Part shown: one piece after another, positions 6,852 through 15,267 of the stretch
Numbering within the stretch: the first letter of the stretch is position 1
Layout of the letters: each line of letters opens with the position of its first letter
Assembly: GCA_903825015.1 (NCBI GenBank)
Contig: CAIJYZ010000111.1
Span: 1 to 35,913, forward strand
Reading direction: 5' to 3'
From: an uncultured Actinomycetes bacterium
Lineage (GTDB): Bacteria > Actinomycetota > Actinomycetes > Nanopelagicales > Nanopelagicaceae
DNA length: 35,913 nt
Notes under the pieces: generated by a model
The model's database searches: none
What the model was told of the DNA's origin: nothing
The model's input: only the letters and a program-made list of their open reading frames with translations
Program-made: the position numbers and the translations under genes

Positions 6852-8642
6852 ATGAATGAAGTCACAGTTCCAGCCCTTGTCCCTGCCGCTACTGCCGGCA
6901 ATCTCACCAACCTCATCGCTGAGCGAGCATGGTTTGAGCCAGAGCGAATCACGATGTCGCGACCTCTTGGCGATGGATGGCAAAGCGTCACTGCCAGAGA
7001 AGTTGATGAGGAGATCCGCGCCACGGCTAAAGGGTTGATTGCAGCCGGTGTACAGATTGGTGATCGCGTCGCGATTATGGCGCGCACCAGATATGAATGG
7101 ACGATTCTTGATTTCGCAATCTGGTTTTCCGGAGCAATCGTTGTCCCTATTTATGACACTTCATCGGCAGAGCAGATCGATTGGATTCTAAACGATTCAG
7201 GCTCGGTTGCAATTATCGTTGAAACTCCAGCGCTTCGTGAGCTAGTTCAAAGCGTCTTACCAGCACACACCAAACATGTATGGACGATGACTGAAGATGT
7301 ACTCAGCGTATTGGGTGAAGCAGGTACAAACATTGGTGACGAAGAAATCGATCGACGCCGTAACGCCTTGGGGCCAGATACTTTGGCAACTTTAATTTAC
7401 ACATCAGGCACAACGGGAAAGCCAAAAGGCGTTTCACTCACTCACGGCAATTTTTTAGCTGAATGCGGAAACGTAGTTCAAGGCGCTAGTGATTTATTTC
7501 TAAAGCCAGGTGGATCAACGCTTTTGTTTCTACCCGTTGCTCATGTATTTGGCCGCATGGTTCAGATCGGTGCAATTAATGCAGGATTACATCTTGCTCA
7601 TTGCGGTGATCCAGTTGGTCGACTTCCATTTGACCTAGCATCATTTAAACCAACTTTTGTACTTGCTGTCCCCCGCATCTTCGAAAAGATTTACAACGGA
7701 GCAGAAGCGCGCGCAGAAGCTGCTGGAAAAGGGAAGATATTTAGAAAAGCAGCTGAAGTTGCAATCGCATATTCAGAGAGCTTAGATAAAAAGGGCATCT
7801 CACCACTGCTAAATATTAAACATGCCATTTTTGATAAGTTGGTTTATTCCAAGATTCGCGCCGGTTTAGGTGGACGTGTTGAAGCGGCAATCTCTGGAGG
7901 AGCACCACTTGGAACACGCCTAGGTCACTTCTACCGCGGTGCCGGAATAACAATTTTAGAAGGCTACGGCTTAACTGAAACTACCGCTGGTGCAACACTT
8001 AACTTAACAAGTGCGCATCGAGTTGGTTCTGTCGGCCGCCCAATTCCCGGAACTTCAATCAAGATTGCCGAGGATGGCGAAGTACTTATTCGTGGTCCGA
8101 TTGTTATGCGGGGATATTGGCAAAATGATGCAGCAAACGATGAGGTTTTTGATGCAGAGCGTTGGTTTAAATCTGGAGATCTCGGAAAACTTGATGACGA
8201 AGGCTTCCTCTATATCGTTGGACGCAAGAAAGAACTCATTGTTACTGCTGGAGGTAAAAACGTTGCACCAGCAGTTCTTGAAGATCGCTTACGTGCGCAC
8301 CCATTAGTTAGCCAGTGCATGGTTGTTGGAGACAATCAACCATTTATTGCAGCCCTTGTAACTATTGATCAAGATGCGCTTAAAGCTTGGATCGCAAACC
8401 ATAAAAAGGAAGGCGCTTCTATGGTCGATCTAGCAAATGATCCGGACCTGATTGCAGTTGTACAAACCGCAGTTGATGATGCTAATAAGGCAGTAAGTCG
8501 CGCCGAATCAATTCGTAAATTTGTAATCTTACCGACTGATTTCACTATAGCTGGTGGGCATTTAACTGCGAAACTTTCTGTTAGACGTCACGTAGTTGCG
8601 AAGGAGTTCGCAAAGGAGATCGAGCAACTCTTTACAAAGTAA
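6852..8642 (+). CDS. fadD: Long-chain fatty-acid-CoA ligase (AMP-forming, FadD15-like)
   Basis: 596 residues of the ANL adenylate-forming superfamily. The phosphate loop LIYTSGTTGKPKGVSLTHGN, the adenine motif YGLTETTAG, and the C-terminal hinge GRKKELIVTAGGKNVAP are all intact. A ~600-residue length, an N-terminal LIAERAWFEPERI and the insert VPRIFEKIYNGAE match long-chain acyl-CoA synthetases of the FadD15 type. It would activate fatty acids to acyl-CoA for lipid synthesis or for the beta-oxidation enzymes encoded at 16159-19458. The start has no Shine-Dalgarno and has TAGCGT 7 nt upstream. The sensor kinase follows after 4 nt. Confidence 0.92.
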   Translation: MNEVTVPALVPAATAGNLTNLIAERAWFEPERITMSRPLGDGWQSVTAREVDEEIRATAKGLIAAGVQIGDRVAIMARTRYEWTILDFAIWFSGAIVVPIYDTSSAEQIDWILNDSGSVAIIVETPALRELVQSVLPAHTKHVWTMTEDVLSVLGEAGTNIGDEEIDRRRNALGPDTLATLIYTSGTTGKPKGVSLTHGNFLAECGNVVQGASDLFLKPGGSTLLFLPVAHVFGRMVQIGAINAGLHLAHCGDPVGRLPFDLASFKPTFVLAVPRIFEKIYNGAEARAEAAGKGKIFRKAAEVAIAYSESLDKKGISPLLNIKHAIFDKLVYSKIRAGLGGRVEAAISGGAPLGTRLGHFYRGAGITILEGYGLTETTAGATLNLTSAHRVGSVGRPIPGTSIKIAEDGEVLIRGPIVMRGYWQNDAANDEVFDAERWFKSGDLGKLDDEGFLYIVGRKKELIVTAGGKNVAPAVLEDRLRAHPLVSQCMVVGDNQPFIAALVTIDQDALKAWIANHKKEGASMVDLANDPDLIAVVQTAVDDANKAVSRAESIRKFVILPTDFTIAGGHLTAKLSVRRHVVAKEFAKEIEQLFTK

Positions 8643-8646
8643 ACAT

Positions 8647-9126
8647 GTGAGCCCCACACAGCGAATAAAACTCGCACAAGAGTTACACGATGGCATCGCC
8701 CAAGATCTCGTGGGGTTGGGATATGCCATCGATTCAATCATGGCCACTGAGTCGATCGAAAGTAGTCGAGCCCCACTGCGCGCCTTACGTTTCGACGTTA
8801 CAGCACTCATCGACAAAGTTCGTGATGAGATTTTTGAGCTGCGCACTACAAATACAGAAATAGAACAGCTAAGTACGGGTGGCGATGTTCGCGTTAATCT
8901 TGATCGGATCTTCAACGAAGTTATAACAAATGCAATCAAACATTCACAGGGTTCTAGCGTCGAAATATCAATCACTGATAACGGGATTGGTGGCGTTACT
9001 GAAAAAGATAATCACTTTGGAATTGCAGGGTTAACCGAGCGGGTTAATGCAATTGGAGCTCAACTTCGAATTGAATCTGACTTTAGCGGAACCAAGGTTT
9101 TGATATCACTTCCAGTGGAATCTTGA
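8647..9126 (+). CDS. Minimal soluble NarL/DesK-type histidine kinase
   Basis: 159 residues from a GTG at 8647; the ORF-track start at 8596 lies inside fadD. The HisKA_3 dimerisation helix carries the phosphoacceptor at H14 (QELHDGIAQDL). The HATPase part shows the N box (FNEVITNAIKHS, N90 and N95), the D box (DNGIGG, D111) and the G2 box (FGIAGLTERV). There is no sensor, PAS, GAF or membrane segment, and the strand normally present between N and D boxes is shortened. All catalytic motifs remain, so it is probably active, with the signal coming from a partner or ligand. It follows fadD by 4 nt and overlaps its response regulator gene by 1 nt. Confidence 0.8.
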   Translation: MSPTQRIKLAQELHDGIAQDLVGLGYAIDSIMATESIESSRAPLRALRFDVTALIDKVRDEIFELRTTNTEIEQLSTGGDVRVNLDRIFNEVITNAIKHSQGSSVEISITDNGIGGVTEKDNHFGIAGLTERVNAIGAQLRIESDFSGTKVLISLPVES

Positions 9127-9731
9127 TGACAAAACTACTTATTGTCGATGACCACGCAATTGTTAGAGAAGGATTAAAAAAAGCACTTTCCACCTATGGC
9201 TTTGATTCTATTCACGAAGCTGATTCGGTTGCATCTGCCCGTGCCGCCATTGCACAACTCAATCCTCAGGTCGTGACCATTGATATCAACCTTGGTGATG
9301 GCACGGGATTTGAACTTATAACTTGGATACGTTCAATTTCGAAAGAAATTGCCATCATTGTGCTGACACTTCACGATGATTCAAATAGTGTTTTGGCGGC
9401 TAAGAGAGCCGGGGCAAGCGCTTTTGTTTCAAAATCTGAACCGATCCCCCAGCTTCTTTTGGCAATTCAACAGTCATTGTTAGCGCCAATGAGTTTTAAT
9501 TCGCAACAAATAGCGCAGGGTTTCGATGAAGTATTCGCTCAATTAACACCAAGGGAGTTTGATTTAATTGCAGCTCTTGAGAAAGGTATGAGTACCCAAC
9601 AAATTGCTGAAACCTTATTTATAACTCAGGCTACTGTTAAGACTCATCTTGCATCCATTTACCGAAAGTTAGAAGTAACAAATAGAAGTGCAGCAGTTCA
9701 CATCGCAAAGAAACGCGGTTTAACCAGCTAG
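9126..9731 (+). CDS. LuxR/NarL-family response regulator
   Basis: 201 residues from the ATG at 9126 (the TTG at 9123 adds one residue). The receiver domain has acidic residues D8-D9, phosphoacceptor D53 (TIDINLGDG), T81 and K103. After a linker, a LuxR helix-turn-helix spans about 140-200 (LTPREFDLIAALEKGMSTQQIA, QATVKTHLASIYRKL). It is the cognate partner of the small kinase, linked by a TGATG stop/start overlap. The targets are unknown; co-location with fadD suggests a link to fatty-acid or envelope state. The 3' end overlaps the convergent glycosyltransferase by 12 nt. Confidence 0.9.
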   Translation: MTKLLIVDDHAIVREGLKKALSTYGFDSIHEADSVASARAAIAQLNPQVVTIDINLGDGTGFELITWIRSISKEIAIIVLTLHDDSNSVLAAKRAGASAFVSKSEPIPQLLLAIQQSLLAPMSFNSQQIAQGFDEVFAQLTPREFDLIAALEKGMSTQQIAETLFITQATVKTHLASIYRKLEVTNRSAAVHIAKKRGLTS

Positions 9732-10859
9732 AAGTTGAGCAAACTTGTCTGCCCAGATTTCCCAACGCCACTCTTTAATGATCCATTCTCGACCGGCACT
9801 GCCCATCGATTCACGAAGTTGATCATCAAGTAAAAGTTCATTTATGCGAGCTGAAATCTCTTTGCAATCTTTACCATCTACAACAAAACCAGTTGTTCCC
9901 TGAAGGACCGCATCTGGTGCACCGCCTGAAGAGCCGGCCACGACCGGTAGTCCACATGCGCTTGCCTCGAGATAGACAATTCCTAGACCTTCAACTTCTA
10001 ATCCTGCAAATCTTGATCGAGATGGCATAGCGAAGATATCGCCGACACATATGTAGCGGGGTAAATCGGCATAATGAATTCGGCCGATGAATGAGACGTT
10101 TTCAGTCAGGCCATGCTTGCCAACCAGCGCTTCTAAATGCTGCCGGTATGGGCCTTGTCCAACTAAAAGTAAATGCGCATTAGGAACAGATTCCAAAATT
10201 AGAGGCATCGACTCAATTAGAAAGTCCTGACCCTTGCGATGGACTAATCGACCAACACTGACAATAACTTTCTTGTGAGTTAGTCCCAGAGATTGACGTA
10301 AAGCTGTTGCATCAACTGGCTTAAAGTGATTGACATCGATTCCTGGGGCAATCTTGCACATCGCCGCGGCATCTTTTTTTCTTAAGGCACTTGAGATTGC
10401 ATTGCGAGTGAATTTTCCTAAATAAGTTAGGGAATCGGTGGTTGCACCAATGCGGCGCATAATCAAGTTAAATGGAAATACTTTCGACCACCAGACTTCA
10501 TGACCGTGGGTTAATGCAACAATTCGTTGTACACCAGCTCTGCGCAATTTTGCTGACATCCAAGCAAGAGGCGCGGCTGCCCCGAAAGCTACAGTTGTAA
10601 CTGCTTTTTCACCGACTAATTTTGCAACCGCCGTATTGACCCGTGGTGTCGGCAGCAAAATCTTTGATTTATCTCGAATAACTTCGACTCCGTAATTCTC
10701 AAGCCAGTCTGCATCGTATTGAAAACTATCTTCCTGGCTCGATGTATAAACGATAATGCTCGAATGCGGAAGACGTTCTATTAAACCAATGATGAAGGTT
10801 TCGATGCCTCCGGCTCGTGGACCAAAATCATTGGTAACAAATAAAGTTTTATCAGAAAC
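9720..10859 (-). CDS. pimB: GT4 glycosyltransferase, PimB-like mannosyltransferase; start codon not identifiable
   Basis: The GT4 C-terminal domain is clear (VSVGRLVHRKGQDFLIES, the E-x7-E segment EGLGIVYLEASACGLPVV, GGAPDAVLQGTTGFVV). The ORF track starts at a TTG at 10658, but the same frame continues upstream for 66 codons and encodes the conserved GT-B N-terminus (TLFVTNDFGPRAGGIETF), so the real protein is about 378 residues. No ATG, GTG, TTG, CTG or ATN codon exists in frame between the upstream TAG and that motif; the start must lie near GTT/TCT at 10859-10854. Position beside fadD and an NlpC/P60 gene matches pimB' of corynebacteria and mycobacteria, which adds the second mannose of phosphatidylinositol mannosides. 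The true start, or a sequence error, is unresolved. Confidence 0.78.
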   Translation of the reverse strand, partial: VSDKTLFVTNDFGPRAGGIETFIIGLIERLPHSSIIVYTSSQEDSFQYDADWLENYGVEVIRDKSKILLPTPRVNTAVAKLVGEKAVTTVAFGAAAPLAWMSAKLRRAGVQRIVALTHGHEVWWSKVFPFNLIMRRIGATTDSLTYLGKFTRNAISSALRKKDAAAMCKIAPGIDVNHFKPVDATALRQSLGLTHKKVIVSVGRLVHRKGQDFLIESMPLILESVPNAHLLLVGQGPYRQHLEALVGKHGLTENVSFIGRIHYADLPRYICVGDIFAMPSRSRFAGLEVEGLGIVYLEASACGLPVVAGSSGGAPDAVLQGTTGFVVDGKDCKEISARINELLLDDQLRESMGSAGREWIIKEWRWEIWADKFAQLLAG

Positions 10860-11856
10860 GGCGCGCCCCCACTAATGGCTTGCTTCCTAATGAACCACTC
10901 GTTGTAACTTTGACTCGAGATCCAGAACGTGGGGCATGAACCATCTTCCCCCCACCGATATACATTCCAACGTGTGAAACGGGGTGCCCGAAAAATAAAA
11001 GATCTCCAGGCTTTAGAGATTTAAGTGAAACTTTCTTTCCCATCCGTGATTGCGCCGCCGATGAGTGTGGAAGCGAAACGCCTGCAGCTTGGTAAGCGCG
11101 CATCGTTAAGCCCGAACAATCCCAAGTAACTAATCCTGCTGCCCCGAATACGTAACGATCACCAATCTGCTTGAGGGCGTATTTAATTGCGATTCCAGCA
11201 CGACCAGATACACCTGTAAGTGCACGTGCTGCGGCCTGGGATGAAGCTTGGTCTGCATCTTCCTGCGCGGCAGCAAGTTTTGCCAAACGTTCGCGTTCGG
11301 CTTTTGTTAACTTCGATAAAAGTGCTTCGGCTTGGGCCAATTTTTCTTGAGCCATTGCTGATTGCGCTCTAAATTTCTTTTCAGCTGCGGCAACAAGTGA
11401 CATTTTGTCGTTAACGGTTAAAGTTGTTGCACTTAAACGCTGTTGTGCTGCTTGGTAGGTACGAAGCTGTAAAGATTTTCTACGGCTAATTGCATCAAGT
11501 GCTCCGGCCGAAGAGAGATATAAAGTTGGGTCAGAGGAAAATAGGAGTTCTAACGATTGACCTAAACCGCCTGCTTTGTACTGTTCAACTGCGATTGTTC
11601 CAAGAGATTTTTGAAGCGCAGAAAGGGTTTGACCTTGAACTGCGGCCTTTGCCTTGATTCCATTGAGTGTGCGAGTTAGCGCCGCTAACTTAACTTTGGC
11701 CTCCTGCGCACCTTCGGCAGCCGTTGTCGCCTCTTCTTCTAAGAGTTGAACCTTTGCTTGAACTTCTGCCAGGGATTGAGCGGCTTGGGCTGGAGTTGCC
11801 AATCCCGCGCAGATGGCTAGAGCCAAGAGCGCGCGAGGAAGAATGCGCCGGTACAT
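10852..11856 (-). CDS. Secreted NlpC/P60 peptidoglycan endopeptidase with coiled coil
   Basis: 334 residues. A signal peptide occupies residues 1-25 (RRILPRALLALAICAGLATPAQA). Residues 26-200 are Ala/Glu/Lys/Gln-rich coiled coil. The C-terminal NlpC/P60 domain shows the catalytic cysteine in TWDCSGLTMRAYQAAG, the histidine in VSHVGMYIGGGKMVH and the polar third residue nearby (HAPRSG). The architecture is that of RipC/Rv2190c-type hydrolases that cut D-Glu-mDAP bonds during growth and division. The start ATG is leaderless (TAGCCT 7 nt upstream). The last codons overlap the 5' end of the mannosyltransferase by about 8 nt. Confidence 0.9.
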   Translation of the reverse strand: MYRRILPRALLALAICAGLATPAQAAQSLAEVQAKVQLLEEEATTAAEGAQEAKVKLAALTRTLNGIKAKAAVQGQTLSALQKSLGTIAVEQYKAGGLGQSLELLFSSDPTLYLSSAGALDAISRRKSLQLRTYQAAQQRLSATTLTVNDKMSLVAAAEKKFRAQSAMAQEKLAQAEALLSKLTKAERERLAKLAAAQEDADQASSQAAARALTGVSGRAGIAIKYALKQIGDRYVFGAAGLVTWDCSGLTMRAYQAAGVSLPHSSAAQSRMGKKVSLKSLKPGDLLFFGHPVSHVGMYIGGGKMVHAPRSGSRVKVTTSGSLGSKPLVGARRF

Positions 11857-11863
11857 GGGTTCA

Positions 11864-11869
11864 AGGCTA
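11864..11869 (-). promoter_or_regulatory. Predicted -10 element of leaderless NlpC/P60 promoter
   Basis: Minus-strand TAGCCT, then seven bases, then the ATG at 11856. Confidence 0.5.
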
Positions 11870-11949
11870 ACTAGGTTTTACACGTCAACTCAACTTTTAA
11901 GCGTGATTTGAGCCTGTGAAATAACTCTAAATCTGCGATAGTAGGTCAA

Positions 11950-12441
11950 ATGAGCACAGTTGCATCGTTAGTTGTCGGACGAGATGGATCGACTTCAAAA
12001 GGCAATAGCTCTAATGGTGTTTCATCAGATGCAGATCGCACCGCTTTCTTGGCACGGCGGCGCAAAGTGGATTGCATCCTCATCGGTGGAAACACCGCTC
12101 GTCACGAACCTTATAAGCAAACTCCGGTGCCATTAGTCATTGTCTCAAAGTCAAATATTAATCCTGTTGCAGGAAATGATTTGTCACATCTTTGGAATAT
12201 GTCACCAGCAGAAGCCCTTGTTAAAGCTAAATCACTCTTTGGAAAAAGAATACTTATCGAAGCAGGAACTTCAATAATCTTTGAACTTGTCAGCCTAGGA
12301 TTAATTGATCAAATGGATTTGAGCGTCACTCCAGTCACCGGCGGCGATCACCCCATTGATTGGCAAGAGCTCCTGAATAAATTCGCACACCATACTTTAG
12401 TTTCAGTGGATGGTACGGATTTTTATTCGGCACATAATTAA
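11950..12441 (+). CDS. RibD C-terminal/dihydrofolate-reductase-like reductase
   Basis: 163 residues, shorter than typical RibD_C proteins. Recognisable parts are the strand and loop VASLVVGRDGSTSKG, the middle DADRTAFLARRRKVDCILIGGNTARHEPY and the late FGKRILIEAGTSIIFELVSLGLIDQMDLSVTPVTGG. These match the pyrimidine-reductase domain of RibD and its stand-alone actinobacterial relatives, which use NADPH. No deaminase domain or riboflavin genes accompany it, so the substrate is uncertain. GATAGT lies 7 nt before the ATG, a relaxed leaderless promoter. The stop overlaps the convergent EamA gene by 4 nt. Confidence 0.75.
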   Translation: MSTVASLVVGRDGSTSKGNSSNGVSSDADRTAFLARRRKVDCILIGGNTARHEPYKQTPVPLVIVSKSNINPVAGNDLSHLWNMSPAEALVKAKSLFGKRILIEAGTSIIFELVSLGLIDQMDLSVTPVTGGDHPIDWQELLNKFAHHTLVSVDGTDFYSAHN

Positions 12442-13277
12442 AACGCAGAAATTAAAGCAACTCCTGCAACTGCTAGTGCGATTCCTACATATTGAATCTT
12501 CATTAATCGCTCGTGCAAGAACTTAAATGCTAGGACTGCAGTTGCTATTGGAAAAAGTGAACCAAGTACCATTGCTATAGAGACCAATCCCTTATTACAT
12601 GCCACACCTAGAAGAACATTGGCAAGAAAATCTGAAAACCCGATAAAAATCAGTGATGGAAATTCTTTCTTGGTAAAATTTCCGAGAGTGCGAAATTTGA
12701 ACGCGATACCAATGGTTACAAAAAAAGTAGCGGCGCGCATCGAAACCATTGTCATAACAGCACTTGATTGCGAGCCAATTGACATTGAAGTTAATGCAGT
12801 TCCAAATCCAAGTGCTGCGCCAAGTGCAAGTAGCAATGGCCTTAATGGCAAACCTTGCGATAGTTCGGGTCCACTGGCACAAAAGACCCCCACCAGTGCG
12901 AGCACAACTCCAATAGAGGTAATTGTTGAAAGCTTGTCTCCATTAAGTAATGCGTAAGTCAGTGGAACAACGGCACCCATTGAACTAATGGGTGAAACAA
13001 CACCCATGCGACCAGTGGACAATCCTGCATAGAGACAGAACAGACCAAAATAGCCAAGCAGGCCAGCAAAAATTCCTGGGATTAAATATCCACCATCGCC
13101 AAATGCATCAGATCTCCAAGCACCGGTCACAAACATTAAAACTAATCCAAATATCAATCCAAGAACTTGTGAAAATCCAAGAACAGCGATTGGCGCGTGC
13201 TTTTTACTTAATCGGCCACCTTCAAAATCAGAGGTCCCCCACAGCATGCTTGAAAGCAATGCAAGGAGTGAGGCCAT
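12438..13277 (-). CDS. EamA/DMT-family transporter
   Basis: 279 residues composed almost entirely of about ten hydrophobic helices in two EamA repeats (MASLLALLSSMLWGTSDFEGGRLSK; the second from roughly residue 145, LLALGAALGFGTALTSMSIG). The final repeat ends KIQYVGIALAVAGVALISAF, typical of the family. These carriers export or import small metabolites; the substrate cannot be predicted. TAACCT 7 nt upstream of the ATG marks a leaderless start. Confidence 0.87.
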   Translation of the reverse strand: MASLLALLSSMLWGTSDFEGGRLSKKHAPIAVLGFSQVLGLIFGLVLMFVTGAWRSDAFGDGGYLIPGIFAGLLGYFGLFCLYAGLSTGRMGVVSPISSMGAVVPLTYALLNGDKLSTITSIGVVLALVGVFCASGPELSQGLPLRPLLLALGAALGFGTALTSMSIGSQSSAVMTMVSMRAATFFVTIGIAFKFRTLGNFTKKEFPSLIFIGFSDFLANVLLGVACNKGLVSIAMVLGSLFPIATAVLAFKFLHERLMKIQYVGIALAVAGVALISAF

Positions 13278-13284
13278 ATGCGCA

Positions 13285-13290
13285 AGGTTA
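13285..13290 (-). promoter_or_regulatory. Predicted -10 element of leaderless EamA-gene promoter
   Basis: Minus-strand TAACCT, then seven bases, then the ATG at 13277. Confidence 0.5.
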
Positions 13291-13326
13291 CAGCCCCGCC
13301 TCCCATGAATAGGGCTCTTGCATGTT

Positions 13327-13332
13327 TATTCT
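13327..13332 (+). promoter_or_regulatory. Predicted -10 element of leaderless DUF3000-gene promoter
   Basis: TATTCT, then six bases, then the GTG at 13339; no Shine-Dalgarno. Confidence 0.5.
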
Positions 13333-13338
13333 TAAGCG

Positions 13339-13917
13339 GTGGATGCCAAGGCCTTTGATGAATTAATCAACAACCTTCGCACATTTACACCCCGCTCTGA
13401 AATTGTTTTAGAAGAAGTTCCAGCGCCGCAAAAATTAGCTACGTACTCCTTTGCATTTTCTGCCGATGTTAGCAATGGATTATTAGGCGATGATGAGGAT
13501 GAGATTGCATCTGGTCGTTTTGTATTGCTTCACGAACCTGGTGGTCAAGATACGTGGGAAGGTGAATTTCGGTGTGTGACATTTGTGCGCGCCGATGTAG
13601 ATCCCATCATGCAACAAGATCCATTACTTCCAGAAGTCGGTTGGAGTTGGTTTCTTGAAGCCTTAGAAACAGAAGAGTGTTCAATAGCGGCCCCTAGTGG
13701 CACAGTTACAAGGGTTTCTAGCGCATCTTTTGGAAAGTTGTCTCCACGCAACGATGAACCTGAAATCGAAATCCGAGCATCATGGACTCCCATAGTTGTT
13801 GATCCCTCAGATCTAATGACACACATTGCGGGTTGGTGTCGATTGATTGCTAATGTTGCAGGTCTTGAACCGATTCCTGAAGGAATATCTACTATTTCAT
13901 CAGCCAGACGTCGTTAA
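13339..13917 (+). CDS. DUF3000-family protein
   Basis: 192 residues. The pattern APQKLATYSFAFSADV...GRFVLLHEPGGQDTWEGEFRCVTFVRADVD...EVGWSWFLEAL and the late SWTPIVVDPSDLMTHIAGWCRLIANVAGLEP match DUF3000, an actinobacterial family of unknown function almost always placed immediately before RNase D (Rv2680-Rv2681). The C-terminus is basic (SSARRR). The RNase D gene follows after 8 nt, so the two are presumably co-expressed. The start is GTG with a leaderless -10. Confidence 0.85.
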   Translation: MDAKAFDELINNLRTFTPRSEIVLEEVPAPQKLATYSFAFSADVSNGLLGDDEDEIASGRFVLLHEPGGQDTWEGEFRCVTFVRADVDPIMQQDPLLPEVGWSWFLEALETEECSIAAPSGTVTRVSSASFGKLSPRNDEPEIEIRASWTPIVVDPSDLMTHIAGWCRLIANVAGLEPIPEGISTISSARRR

Positions 13918-13925
13918 GAAAATCC

Positions 13926-15221
13926 ATGTCAGAAGAGACCACTGCAGTCCCACTCCTTAGCCCTGCTGGCGGAACCCCGAAAATTATCGATACTGATTCA
14001 CAATTTAAAGATGCACTAAAGGAATTAGCACAAGGATCAGGACCATTTGCCGTCGACGCTGAACGCGCATCTGGTTTTCGTTATAGCGCGCGTGCATACC
14101 TCATTCAAGTAAAGCGAAATGGTGGCGGACTGCACCTAATTGATCCGATCCCCTTTGGGCCGGGCCATGCATTAATGAGTGAACTCAATGAGCTTCTAAA
14201 TACCGATGAAGTTATTCTTCACGCCAGCACCCAAGATCTTCCTTGTCTGCGAGAACTTGGAATCAATCCACAAAGATTATTTGATACTGAATTAGGTGGA
14301 CGAATTGCCGGTCTTCCTCGAGTGGGTCTTGGTCCGCTATTGGAATCTTTGATGGGTGTTTCTCTTGCTAAAGAACATAGCGCAGCCGACTGGTCGGTTC
14401 GGCCTCTGCCGCAAGAGTGGCTTACCTACGCTGCACTTGACGTTGAACTTCTCGTTGAATTGCGCGACAAAGTTGAATCGATTTTAAAGGAAGCAAAAAA
14501 AGATAAATGGGCTAAAGAAGAGTTCGCATCTATTCTCCTTGCTCCCCCTCCTCCCCCTCGAGTTGATCCATGGCGTAGAACTTCAGGAATGCATAAAGTA
14601 AAACGCCGCGATCAGTTAGCAATAATCCGTGAACTTTGGATCACTCGAGATGAAATCGCTAGACAACAAGATATTGCTGCAGGCAAACTTCTTAACGACT
14701 CTGCAATCGTTGAGATCTGCCTGAACCCGCCAACCAACAAGAAAGAGTTTAAAAAAACTTTGCGGCCACTGGGTTTGCGTGCACGTTGGATGGAAAATAT
14801 GAAAGTCTGGCTAGATGCAGTAGCTCGTGCGGTTGCTTTACCTGAAAGCCAATGGCCAGCGATGCGCACCAATGCCGACACCTTGCCTCCAATTAAATTA
14901 TGGCGCGATAAATTTCCTGAAAAGTACATTCCGCTCTCCCATGCTCGTGCCGCAATCGAATTAATCGCCAACGAGAATTCAATACCGATTGAAAACTTGA
15001 TGACCCCAGAACTCGTTCGCAGAATCTGTTGGTCTCCGCCAACTCCTTCAACCGTTGAACGATCCCCGCAAGTTGTCCGTGAATATCTACTTGCCCTCGG
15101 TGCGCGAAACTGGCAGATTGATCTAGTCGGTGAGGCAATTACTGATGCCCTCCTTGAAAAAGAGGCGCTACCCGTGCCTGAAATAGAAGCTGTGCCAGAA
15201 ACCACACCCGAAGAGGCCTGA
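13926..15221 (+). CDS. rnd: Ribonuclease D-like 3'-5' exonuclease with HRDC domains
   Basis: 431 residues. The DEDDy exonuclease occupies roughly 20-200: motif I FAVDAERASG, motif II HASTQDLPCL, the DTELGGRIAGLPRVGL segment, and motif III YAALDVELL with its tyrosine and aspartate. An HRDC domain follows at about 220-300 (KRRDQLAIIRELWITRDEIARQQDI), then a second HRDC-like helical region to about 410 and an acidic tail. It would trim RNA 3' ends such as tRNA precursors. DUF3000 lies directly upstream. The stop codon's last base begins the inverted repeat before FTR1. Confidence 0.9.
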   Translation: MSEETTAVPLLSPAGGTPKIIDTDSQFKDALKELAQGSGPFAVDAERASGFRYSARAYLIQVKRNGGGLHLIDPIPFGPGHALMSELNELLNTDEVILHASTQDLPCLRELGINPQRLFDTELGGRIAGLPRVGLGPLLESLMGVSLAKEHSAADWSVRPLPQEWLTYAALDVELLVELRDKVESILKEAKKDKWAKEEFASILLAPPPPPRVDPWRRTSGMHKVKRRDQLAIIRELWITRDEIARQQDIAAGKLLNDSAIVEICLNPPTNKKEFKKTLRPLGLRARWMENMKVWLDAVARAVALPESQWPAMRTNADTLPPIKLWRDKFPEKYIPLSHARAAIELIANENSIPIENLMTPELVRRICWSPPTPSTVERSPQVVREYLLALGARNWQIDLVGEAITDALLEKEALPVPEIEAVPETTPEEA

Positions 15222-15248
15222 TTTACGCAACATTAGAGTTGCGTAAAT
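15221..15248. promoter_or_regulatory. 11-bp inverted repeat over the FTR1 promoter
   Basis: ATTTACGCAAC-ATTAGA-GTTGCGTAAAT has perfect 11-bp arms with a 6-nt spacer. The right arm contains TTGCGT (15239-15244), a fitting -35 exactly 17 nt before the -10 TAGATT (15262-15267), which in turn ends 7 nt before the FTR1 ATG. No T-run follows, so it looks like an operator rather than a terminator. Confidence 0.6.
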
Positions 15249-15261
15249 ACCCCCTACCCTC

Positions 15262-15267
15262 TAGATT
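15262..15267 (+). promoter_or_regulatory. Predicted -10 element of leaderless FTR1 promoter
   Basis: TAGATT, then seven bases (TTTACCC), then ATG at 15275, with TTGCGT as a -35 17 nt upstream. Confidence 0.55.

Noticed and set aside
8562-8975. 137-codon antisense ORF across the fadD end and kinase
   Set aside because: Its translation is low-complexity Ser/Arg/Thr sequence with no motif, and it is antisense to a clear kinase; a shadow ORF.
10846-10860. Programmed +1 frameshift at TTC-TGA joining NlpC/P60 to the mannosyltransferase
   Set aside because: The frame relation is right, but the phenylalanine tRNA would pair poorly after slipping to TCT, and fusing a secreted hydrolase to a cytoplasmic enzyme makes little sense.
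14612-15205. 197-codon antisense ORF inside RNase D
   Set aside because: It lies wholly within the HRDC coding region and shows no family features.
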